Shown one piece after another: positions 1-5,994 of a DNA stretch of 35,182 nt; the first letter of the stretch is position 1; each line of letters starts with the position of its first letter. Origin of the DNA: Nitrospirota bacterium (lineage in GTDB: Bacteria; Nitrospirota; Thermodesulfovibrionia; Thermodesulfovibrionales; JdFR-88); contig JAKAMR010000014.1 of the NCBI GenBank assembly GCA_021812785.1, positions 1 to 35,182 on the forward strand, read 5' to 3'. Under the pieces are notes generated by a model that worked only from the letters and a program-made list of their open reading frames with translations, searched no databases and had not been told where the DNA came from. Both the position numbers and the translations under genes were made by a program.

Positions 1-566
1 CGTTAAGGGCCATACCGGGGCTTACGGTAATCCGCCCGGCAGACGCCAACGAGACCGCCCAGGCCTGGAAACTGGCGCTTGAGAAGAACGGCCCCACATG
101 CCTGATACTCTCCAGGGAAGGGCTGCCGGTAATAGACCGCAACGCAAAAGGCTTCACCCCGGCCTCCGGCATTGAAAGGGGCGGATACGTCCTTCTGGAT
201 TGCAAAGGCGCACCAGATATAATCCTGATCAGCTCCGGAGCGCAGGTGCATCTGTGCGTAAAGGCGGCCCAGCTCCTGGGCGAAAAAGGCGTTAAAGCTA
301 AAGTCGTAAACATGGCCAGCTTCGACCTGTTTGAATCTCAAACCAGGGCGTACAAGGACAAGGTGCTGCCTGCTTCGGTGTCCAAGCGGCTCTTCGTGGA
401 GGCTGGCTCTCCGCTGGGGCTTCATAGGTATGCCGGGGACAAAGGCGAGGTACTTGCCATGGAGAGGTTTGGCGCATCCGCGCCCGGAAAAGTTGTCCTG
501 GAAAAATTCGGTTTCACACCGGAAAACGTGGCCGCCAGGGCGATGAAGCTGGTTAAAGGGAAATAG
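1..566 (+). CDS. tkt: Transketolase, C-terminal part (5' end outside window)
   Basis: The frame is open from the window edge (first full codon at 3) and ends with TAG at 564-566. The visible ~187 residues match the transketolase pyrimidine-binding tail and C-terminal domain: a PADANET segment, then LILSREGLPV and an ISSGAQVHL stretch, followed by a V-N-M-A-S-F-D-L-F segment and an EAGSPLGLHRYAG region. Transketolase moves two-carbon ketol units between sugar phosphates in the non-oxidative pentose phosphate pathway, using thiamine diphosphate. Whether this is a full-length enzyme or the separate C-terminal subunit found in some bacteria cannot be told from this window. A rho-independent terminator follows at 607-648, so it is probably the last gene of its transcript. 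Confidence 0.93.
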   Translation, partial: LRAIPGLTVIRPADANETAQAWKLALEKNGPTCLILSREGLPVIDRNAKGFTPASGIERGGYVLLDCKGAPDIILISSGAQVHLCVKAAQLLGEKGVKAKVVNMASFDLFESQTRAYKDKVLPASVSKRLFVEAGSPLGLHRYAGDKGEVLAMERFGASAPGKVVLEKFGFTPENVAARAMKLVKGK

Positions 567-606
567 AGGGTAAAACCGCTTCCGGGCTATTATTGATTTA
601 ACATGG

Positions 607-648
607 AATCCGCCATTTCCGCAAAAGATGGAGTGGCGGATTTTTTAT
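607..648 (+). terminator. Rho-independent terminator after transketolase
   Basis: The inverted repeat AATCCGCCA (607-615) and TGGCGGATT (634-642) is followed by a T run to about 648. It lies 41 bp after the transketolase stop. It also touches the 3' end of the convergent HAD gene and may serve both. Confidence 0.85.
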
Positions 649-1337
649 TCTCCGGGGCCAAGCCCCAGACAGTTAAGGAGTTTTTTCAAATCGCTTAGAT
701 CCGGCAGCACGTAATCTGCCCCGGTGGCCGAAAGCTCATCAACGGAATATTTGCCGGTTGCAACCGCAACCGCAGCGGCCCCGTAGGGCTTTGCGCAGGA
801 AACATCCCTTGGGGTGTCCCCCACTACCACGCAATCGCTGAACGAAGAATTAAGCCCCTTAAGCGCCTGGAACCTCTTCAGCGCATACGGAAGCAGTTTG
901 TCCCTGTCCGCGTCGTCGCTGCCGAAGGCCCCGAAACCGAAATAATTCCATATTCCAAGCGCGCCAAGTTTTATCCTTGCGCCCTGTTCGTAATTGCCGG
1001 TTAGAAGCCCCAAAGAGACCTGCCCCATGCCCTTCAGGGCGCTCAAGGCCTGGCTTACGCCCGGCATAAGCACCTTGCCCGGTTTTTCAATCTCGCGTTC
1101 CAGATACCTGATGTAGGTTTTCATGAACACAGGGCCATTGCCGTCCATCGAAATTCCAAATTTGGCCAGCGCCTCGTCAAATATCTGCGGGTCCGTCTTG
1201 CCGGACATGCTTATAGCCCTGAATGCGTCCGGAATGCCGAAGAGCTCCTCAAAGCTGTACTCCAGCGCCCGCCTGCCCGCGCCGCCGGAGTCCATCAATG
1301 TGCCATCTATGTCAAAAAGTACAAGTTTCATTTTCAC
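645..1337 (-). CDS. HAD-superfamily phosphatase, phosphoglycolate phosphatase-like
   Basis: A 230-residue protein with the HAD motif I FDIDGTLMDSG near residue 8 (nucleophile and acid/base Asp pair), a helical cap domain, motif II around LLTGN (about residue 112), and a VVVGDTPRDV motif III/IV segment near residue 170. The order and length fit the Gph/PGP-like phosphatases, which hydrolyse small phosphate esters such as 2-phosphoglycolate. The exact substrate cannot be read from the sequence. It is convergent with transketolase and divergent from the tRNA pair at 1408-1561. An AT-rich segment with overlapping TATAAT-like boxes (1345-1358) just upstream probably holds its promoter. Confidence 0.88.
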   Translation of the reverse strand: MKMKLVLFDIDGTLMDSGGAGRRALEYSFEELFGIPDAFRAISMSGKTDPQIFDEALAKFGISMDGNGPVFMKTYIRYLEREIEKPGKVLMPGVSQALSALKGMGQVSLGLLTGNYEQGARIKLGALGIWNYFGFGAFGSDDADRDKLLPYALKRFQALKGLNSSFSDCVVVGDTPRDVSCAKPYGAAAVAVATGKYSVDELSATGADYVLPDLSDLKKLLNCLGLGPGE

Positions 1338-1407
1338 CTTTGGATATAATATTATAATCGTTGCATCAAGTTACAGGTTGAAGCCGTCCTTTGTCACTTG
1401 TATGCGC

Positions 1408-1482
<75 letters not shown>

Positions 1483-1487
1483 TACTA

Positions 1488-1561
<74 letters not shown>

Positions 1562-1588
1562 CTTTCTTTTTTCTCTTCAAATGAAATC

Positions 1589-2389
1589 TCAGGAAATATC
1601 CGGGCAAGCCCGTTTCACGCGCCTTGCCGGGTCCTGCCGGTAATAGGCTGCAAGCACGCGGTAGAGGTCCGGGGAATGCCTCTGCAAAACCATAGGACGG
1701 TCAAAGAACTCCTCCGTTGCCACTGCGAAGAACTCGGCCTCGTTCTTGGCGCCATAGGCGTCCAGGAAGGTCTCAAGCCCCATTTCCGCAAGACGGCGCA
1801 GCCTTAAAAATTCGCGGGAACAGACGGCCACCCATTCGGCAAGCTGCGCCTGGCTGGTCATGGGCGGGGTGCCGTTTGCGGCCCCGTTAAGCATATCCAG
1901 TTTATGGGCAAACTCGTGGTATACCAGGTTGTGCCCCTGCTCCGGATGCCGCGCCCCGTGAATTACAGCATCCCACACAAGGATAACCGTCCCCCAGGTC
2001 AAAGCCTGCCCTAAAATAGGCCCGGAGGGCTCCACCGGGGCGGTCACAATCTCAAACACCCCGGGGCGGCGCTCCGGAAGCATTACAGTTGAGGGGTAAA
2101 CCAGTATTGTATTTACATCCCGGTAATAATCATGGGGCAGCCCAAGTTGCAAAAGACAGGCCTGGGCGGCTATGGTAACGCGGATCTCATCGGTAAGCTC
2201 CAGCCCTCCGCACCCTTCCCAGCGCTTTTCCTCCAGAAAAACCTGCGTCATCGCCCGCAGTTCCGCCCGTTCGGCATCTTCCAGCATGCAGTAATGGGTT
2301 ACGTTTGCGCGCAGAAAGGCCTCCCATTGCGGAGGCAACGGGCGCTTTCGCGCCTCTGCGCGGCGATGATCACGCAGCCAATGCAGCAT
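1589..2389 (-). CDS. mtfA: MtfA-family zinc-dependent peptidase
   Basis: A 266-residue protein with the HEFAHKLDMLNG zinc-binding motif (HExxH-like, about residue 158), an upstream ILVWDAVIHGARHPEQGHN segment, and a downstream YGAKNEAEFFAVATEEFF segment that supplies the third metal-ligand region. This order is characteristic of the MtfA (DUF980) family. E. coli MtfA is a cytosolic aminopeptidase that binds the repressor Mlc and so affects glucose PTS regulation; whether that role applies here is unknown. The N-terminus is Arg-rich and short. Only the family assignment is firm. Confidence 0.9.
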   Translation of the reverse strand: MLHWLRDHRRAEARKRPLPPQWEAFLRANVTHYCMLEDAERAELRAMTQVFLEEKRWEGCGGLELTDEIRVTIAAQACLLQLGLPHDYYRDVNTILVYPSTVMLPERRPGVFEIVTAPVEPSGPILGQALTWGTVILVWDAVIHGARHPEQGHNLVYHEFAHKLDMLNGAANGTPPMTSQAQLAEWVAVCSREFLRLRRLAEMGLETFLDAYGAKNEAEFFAVATEEFFDRPMVLQRHSPDLYRVLAAYYRQDPARRVKRACPDIS

Positions 2390-2416
2390 TGGATTTGTTT
2401 TCCCTATGTTCTAATT

Positions 2417-3469
2417 CTAATGGCCGAAGAAGCCGCGCCCCTTCTTGTCCGGTATCAGATAAAAGACGATGCCCTTGTCCTCACAGAACTTTATAACGTC
2501 CTTGTCTTTAACCGAACCGCTTGTGGACATTATGGCCTTTATGCCGGCTTCGGCAAGCACCTCCACGCCGTCAGTAAACGGGAAGAAGCTGTCGCTTGAG
2601 GCCGATGCGCCCTTTGCGTCATGCCCGCAGTAGGTGACAAGATTAAGCGCAAGTTTCGCCCCGCGCACCCTGGCCTGCTGGCCCACGCCGTTTCCGATAA
2701 GCTGGCCGTTTTTCACGATGGTTATCGTGTTGCTGTTGCTGGTGTCACCAATGGCCTTGGCAATCAGCATATCGTCTTCCTGCTGGCGCGTGGCCTGGCC
2801 GGATTTCTTCAGTTCCGGGTCGTTAAGGTCCAGTATGTAGGTGTAATTGGGCTGGGCAAGAAAGCCGCCGCGCACATACCGGTAGCGCGGAGATATGTCC
2901 AGGCTGGCCTTCCCCAGGCTCGCAAGCGCGGGGTTTGCCAGCAGCCTGCACTTGTCGCCTTTGCGCTGGAAGAGCCCCGTGGCGCTTTCGTCGAATGCCG
3001 GCGCTATTATGCCATCCAATATCCTGCGCTGCCCTTCAGGCATCCCGAAGCCAACCAGCGCCTCCGCCACTTCCTCCGTAACCGTGCAGTTCACCATCAC
3101 AAGCCCGCCGAAGATGGCAAGCGGGTCGCCCATAATCATCTTGCGGGCAACATCCGCCGGATTGTCCCCCACGGCGGCCCCGCAAGAGTTGCCGTGCTTC
3201 ACGCCAACCGCTATAAAAGGCGCCTTGCCGCGGTTTATCTCAAAGGTAGCCGCAATATGCGTTACCGTCTGAAGCAGGCGGTCCAGGTCGCAAAGATTGT
3301 TGTAGCTTGGCTCCGTCCCGGCCACAATACTGAACTTTTCAAGCGCCAGCGGATCGGCCGAGCCCCCTTCATAAAGGGCGGCAGGCACCTGGCAGCCGTT
3401 TTCGCCGTATTTGCATGTAAGGGCAAGCCTGCCCGAAAATGCCATCTGGTCCTTAGGTTTGCTTTCCAA
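2417..3469 (-). CDS. purH: AICAR transformylase, free-standing (no IMP cyclohydrolase domain)
   Basis: A 350-residue protein matching only the AICARFT half of bifunctional PurH. It has the KHGNSCGAAVG motif (family form KHxNPCG) near residue 111, a DPLAIFGG segment, and the C-terminal SDSFFPFTDGVEVLAEAGI segment. The enzyme formylates AICAR with 10-formyl-THF in purine synthesis. The roughly 190-residue N-terminal IMP cyclohydrolase domain of typical PurH is absent, and the start is defined by a strong GGAGGTG 8 nt before a TTG codon at 3469, so this is not a truncation by frameshift. IMP cyclohydrolase would have to be encoded elsewhere. The symbol applies to the domain only. Confidence 0.9.
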   Translation of the reverse strand: MESKPKDQMAFSGRLALTCKYGENGCQVPAALYEGGSADPLALEKFSIVAGTEPSYNNLCDLDRLLQTVTHIAATFEINRGKAPFIAVGVKHGNSCGAAVGDNPADVARKMIMGDPLAIFGGLVMVNCTVTEEVAEALVGFGMPEGQRRILDGIIAPAFDESATGLFQRKGDKCRLLANPALASLGKASLDISPRYRYVRGGFLAQPNYTYILDLNDPELKKSGQATRQQEDDMLIAKAIGDTSNSNTITIVKNGQLIGNGVGQQARVRGAKLALNLVTYCGHDAKGASASSDSFFPFTDGVEVLAEAGIKAIMSTSGSVKDKDVIKFCEDKGIVFYLIPDKKGRGFFGH

Positions 3470-3542
3470 TTAAAAACACCTCCTTATTATTATGAATAGT
3501 GATTATACATGCCCTGCGAAAACGCAGACAAGCAGGGATATA

Positions 3543-3570
3543 GCTGACTGGGTCTCCTTTGATATATAAT
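3543..3570 (+). promoter_or_regulatory. Possible sigma-70-like promoter for tRNA-His/tRNA-Arg
   Basis: A perfect TATAAT at 3565-3570 lies about 80 bp upstream of tRNA-His. A weak -35 match GCTGAC (3543-3548) stands 16 bp upstream. Confidence 0.5.
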
Positions 3571-3650
3571 ACAAGGCTAACGGATCAAGGGGCTGGGTTT
3601 AAGGCAGGTCAATCCGTTGCCTGCCCACATGCGCCTTGTTCCATAGAATG

Positions 3651-3722
3651 GTGGGTGTAGCTCAACGGCAGAGCACTGGACTGTGGCTCCAGGTGTTGTG
3701 GGTTCGAAACCCATCACCCACC
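3651..3722 (+). tRNA. tRNA-His (GTG)
   Basis: Acceptor GTGGGTG (3651-3657) pairs with CACCCAC (3715-3721), discriminator C3722 pairs with the G at 3650 (the G-1 typical of tRNA-His), and the anticodon stem CTGGA/TCCAG encloses CTGTGGC (anticodon GTG). Confidence 0.95.
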
Positions 3723-3735
3723 CCAAAAAATCCCC

Positions 3736-3808
3736 GCGCCTGTAGCTCAGTGGATAGAGCATCGGCCTCCGGAGCCGAGGGTCAGAGGTTCGAATCCTCC
3801 CAGGCGCG
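3736..3808 (+). tRNA. tRNA-Arg (CCG), integration target of the element
   Basis: Acceptor GCGCCTG (3736-3742) pairs with CAGGCGC (3801-3807), and the anticodon stem TCGGC/GCCGA encloses CTCCGGA (anticodon CCG). Its 3' part from the anticodon stem onward is duplicated exactly at 34818-34863. The tRNA stays complete at the left junction, so integration does not destroy it. Confidence 0.96.
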
Positions 3809-3810
3809 CT
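3765..3810 (+). repeat. attL (46-bp direct repeat within tRNA-Arg)
   Basis: Identical to 34818-34863; it begins in the anticodon stem (GCCTCCGGAGCCG...) and runs 2 bp past the tRNA end. The first mismatches are at 3764 (G against A) and 3811 (C against T). Confidence 0.95.
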
Positions 3811-3882
3811 CTCATAAGTTGCTGTTTTTACTTGCAATCTAAAATTAGACTTAAATACATAGATGTTTCCCATGTCGGGGAA

Positions 3883-4173
3883 ATGTCGGGACTGCAAAGG
3901 GGCGAGGGGGTCACCTTGTGGGGTTTGATCATCATTGCGGCGCTTGTTTATTTCTATCGGAAGGGCCGGGGATCCGTGGCAAAGGATTCCAAGCCTCAGG
4001 AAAAAAGCGGAGATGGTCTGGAAAGAGGCATTACTCTAATTCTGCAAATAGGTTTCGCCGTTCTGATATTCCTTCTTATCGTCTATTTTATACAGCGGGT
4101 CCCGGACAATACGGCCGTCTACAAGAGCGGCAATGACTGGGGTGTAGTGCATTTTGGCGGGGACGGGCAGTAA
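3883..4173 (+). CDS. Two-TM membrane protein of unknown function at the left end of the element
   Basis: A 96-residue protein read from ATG 3883 (upstream GGGGA); an in-frame ATG at 3832 would add 17 residues. It has a hydrophobic segment at about residues 12-25 (LWGLIIIAALVYFY), a basic and polar linker, and a second segment at about 51-68 (LILQIGFAVLIFLLIVYF), then a soluble tail. It is the only gene at this end on the plus strand and is convergent with the late operon, so it may be expressed in the lysogen. I do not recognise a family; superinfection exclusion or a host-membrane role is possible but unsupported. Confidence 0.6.
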   Translation: MSGLQRGEGVTLWGLIIIAALVYFYRKGRGSVAKDSKPQEKSGDGLERGITLILQIGFAVLIFLLIVYFIQRVPDNTAVYKSGNDWGVVHFGGDGQ

Positions 4174-4205
4174 ATAAAAGGGCCCGGCATTTCTGCCAGG
4201 CCCTT
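4171..4205 (-). terminator. Rho-independent terminator of the late operon
   Basis: On the minus strand, AAGGGCCTGGCA, loop GAAA and TGCCGGGCCCTT form a 12-bp stem with one mismatch (4178-4205), followed by TTTTATTTA. It ends leftward transcription after the holin gene and overlaps the stop of the convergent plus-strand gene. Confidence 0.85.
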
Positions 4206-4316
4206 GGGGCGGGGAGGTCCGGTCTGCCGCCCAACCCAATGTTTTCCGCCCTCGATGCGCCTATCTGCGCGTATAGGCCCCTGACAAGAGGTTTCCCGCT
4301 GTGAGGGCGGGGAAAG

Positions 4317-4883
4317 TTATGATTTCCCCTGCACGGTGTTCGATGAAGCCGCCGGCACGGAATTGTAAAGCATCTGGTTTTTATCCGAGGACTCCTTGGA
4401 GCTGCCAAAGAAATAAGCCAGCACAGTTCCGAAACCCACGGCCATGGCCCCGTAAAGCTGATTTACAGGCCCCAGATTGGCAGAGGGTATACTGGCAAAG
4501 GTCATTTCCCAGACAAGCAGAAAAAAGCCCACTATCACAGTCCAGGCAAGCAAGTAAAGATTCCAGTCCTTTTTGCCTGTCTTTGTGACTATATCCGTTT
4601 CCCGCTGCCGGGCGTTCTGGACATCGGCCAGGTATGCTTTATCGCTTTCTATGCCCAGATTGATAAGCGCTTCCTGATGCTGATCTTCAAGCTCCTTCAA
4701 TTTGGCATACGTGGCCGGGTCCGCGCTTGCAAGGGCCTTGCTGACGGCCTCGGGATCCGGAGTGCAGCCCAGGGCCTTTGCAACCAGTGTGCCGGCGGTG
4801 CCTCCCACTCCCGGCAAAAGGACGTTGCCCAGAAGCGGAAGCCCCTGCCCTATCAGTGTTTGTCCTATGTCCTTCCACGTCAT
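4317..4883 (-). CDS. 3-TM holin-like protein
   Basis: A 188-residue protein. The N-terminus is Gly/Leu-rich (GLPLLGNVLLPGVGG), followed by a charged helical section (about 55-100, KLKELEDQHQEAL...). Two clear membrane segments follow at about 108-125 (LYLLAWTVIVGFFLLVW) and 142-160 (LYGAMAVGFGTVLAYFFG). This layout resembles the 3TM holin family described from gene-transfer agents and phages. It is the last gene of the late operon and lies next to a coiled-coil membrane protein and a secreted transglycosylase, which fits a lysis role: forming membrane lesions that release or activate the lytic enzyme. The stop is followed about 110 bp later by the operon terminator. Confidence 0.72.
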   Translation of the reverse strand: MTWKDIGQTLIGQGLPLLGNVLLPGVGGTAGTLVAKALGCTPDPEAVSKALASADPATYAKLKELEDQHQEALINLGIESDKAYLADVQNARQRETDIVTKTGKKDWNLYLLAWTVIVGFFLLVWEMTFASIPSANLGPVNQLYGAMAVGFGTVLAYFFGSSKESSDKNQMLYNSVPAASSNTVQGKS

Positions 4884-4887
4884 GGCC

Positions 4888-5145
4888 TTAAACCCCTTTC
4901 TGTGTGTCCGCCGCGGCCTGCTTGATATCGCTGGCCGTTTTGTCCGCAGCCTGCTTTATATCGTTTACGCCCTGGACCGTGGCCTGCTTGACATCGGTTA
5001 CGGCCGTTTTTACATCTGCCGCAGCCTGCTTCAGTTCAGCGATATGCTGCGGGTTATGATTTTCTACGTGCTTGACGAAAATAACGGAAAGCACTCCAAC
5101 CATCACTAATGCCATAGCTGCCACTACGATTGATACCGGTTCCAT
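4888..5145 (-). CDS. Membrane-anchored coiled-coil protein of the lysis cassette
   Basis: An 85-residue protein: an N-terminal TM segment (about residues 5-24, IVVAAMALVMVGVLSVIF), then a long Ala/Lys/Asp-rich amphipathic helix with repeated DIKQAA/DVKQA units (about 40-82) that should form a coiled coil. The topology (short N-in, TM, periplasmic helix) recalls inner-membrane spanins, although no outer-membrane lipoprotein partner is visible next to it. It has a good GGAGGT Shine-Dalgarno 5-6 nt before ATG 5145. A virion membrane role is an alternative. Confidence 0.65.
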   Translation of the reverse strand: MEPVSIVVAAMALVMVGVLSVIFVKHVENHNPQHIAELKQAAADVKTAVTDVKQATVQGVNDIKQAADKTASDIKQAAADTQKGV

Positions 5146-5183
5146 CAGACCTCCTTTTTTTAAAAGCGGGGAATCCCCGCCGG

Positions 5184-5732
5184 TTACTGCCCTGTGAATC
5201 GTTTGTAAAACGCCCTGATATGGGCGATATAGCTGTTGGTCTGCCTGGCGTTGCCTGGCCCCGTCACCGCTGGCAGAGCGGCCCCTACGGGCGCCCAGGA
5301 CTGCGCTCCGTGGATTTTCCGGAGGGCCTTGATTATCCAGCCCGGCCCGGCGTTGTAAGAGGCAAAGGTGAAATCATGCCGTGCCCCGGGATCCTTGATG
5401 CCGCGCCAAATTCTCCATAGCTGCCGGTCGTACCGGATCCCGCCCATGATGTTCTGTTCGGGGTCATATGGGTTCACCTTCAACCCCTTTGCGGTGGACG
5501 GCATAAGCTGGAAAAGTCCCACGGCGCCGCAATAGGACCTGGCATCCGGATTCAGATTGCTTTCAGCCGCGGCCTGGGCCTTGCCCCAATGCCAGTCCTG
5601 ATACGGAAAATAGAACTGGCCCCAGTGTCTGAGGCTGAGATCATATCTTATGGACAGCGCATTAGCGTTAGGCGAAAAAGAAGCCGAGTAGAAAAGCGCC
5701 AACGATAATAGCGTAAGCAATCGCGTTTTCAC
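5184..5732 (-). CDS. Secreted lytic transglycosylase (probable endolysin)
   Basis: A 182-residue protein starting with GTG at 5732. A Sec signal peptide covers about residues 1-25 (ending PNANA). The soluble-lytic-transglycosylase fold is shown by AAAESNLNPDA (catalytic Glu57 followed by Ser), GLFQLMPSTA (about 72-81) and FASYNAGPG (about 123-131). Such enzymes cleave the MurNAc-GlcNAc bond of peptidoglycan to form anhydro-muropeptides. It overlaps the 3' end of the upstream membrane-protein gene by 65 nt and sits in the lysis cassette, so lysis is the likely role. Export by signal peptide means a holin would act as trigger rather than as an export route. Confidence 0.85.
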   Translation of the reverse strand: MKTRLLTLLSLALFYSASFSPNANALSIRYDLSLRHWGQFYFPYQDWHWGKAQAAAESNLNPDARSYCGAVGLFQLMPSTAKGLKVNPYDPEQNIMGGIRYDRQLWRIWRGIKDPGARHDFTFASYNAGPGWIIKALRKIHGAQSWAPVGAALPAVTGPGNARQTNSYIAHIRAFYKRFTGQ

Positions 5733-5967
5733 TTAGCATTTTCCTTGTAGAGAAACCCCGGAATTCCAGGCGGTCCAAAAGCACCCAGAAAACCAGGCCT
5801 CCGATTATGCACCAGGTGCGCCGCTCCATTGTGTCAAACTGCCCGCTCACCATAACGCCGGACATGAGCCATAGCCAGATAATGCCCAGGGAAAAAATAA
5901 ACAGGCATGTAACCACGGCATCTATTACCGATTTGCCGAATTCAAGAATGGAAGATTTTTTCTTCAC
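5668..5967 (-). CDS. Small multi-TM protein, possible second holin
   Basis: A 99-residue protein from GTG 5967, chosen because AAAGGAGA lies 6 nt upstream; an in-frame GTG at 5988 is less well placed. Three hydrophobic segments are visible at about residues 13-36 (VIDAVVTCLFIFSLGIIWLWL), 52-66 (WCIIGGLVFWVLLD) and 80-99 (AIAYAIIVGAFLLGFFFA). The tail is hydrophobic to the last residue. It is the first gene of the lysis cassette and overlaps the transglycosylase gene by 65 nt. The position suggests holin or antiholin; no named family is recognised. Confidence 0.68.
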   Translation of the reverse strand: MKKKSSILEFGKSVIDAVVTCLFIFSLGIIWLWLMSGVMVSGQFDTMERRTWCIIGGLVFWVLLDRLEFRGFSTRKMLSENAIAYAIIVGAFLLGFFFA

Positions 5968-5994
5968 GCTGTCTCCTTTTTCGTTCACAGTGGT

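Noticed and set aside
2621..3499. 292-codon plus-strand frame opposite the AICAR transformylase
   Set aside because: A shadow of a well-recognised gene on the minus strand, Arg/His/Pro-rich.
3577..3897. Minus-strand 106-codon frame over the tRNA-His/tRNA-Arg genes
   Set aside because: It is the antisense of two tRNAs, a classic false gene.
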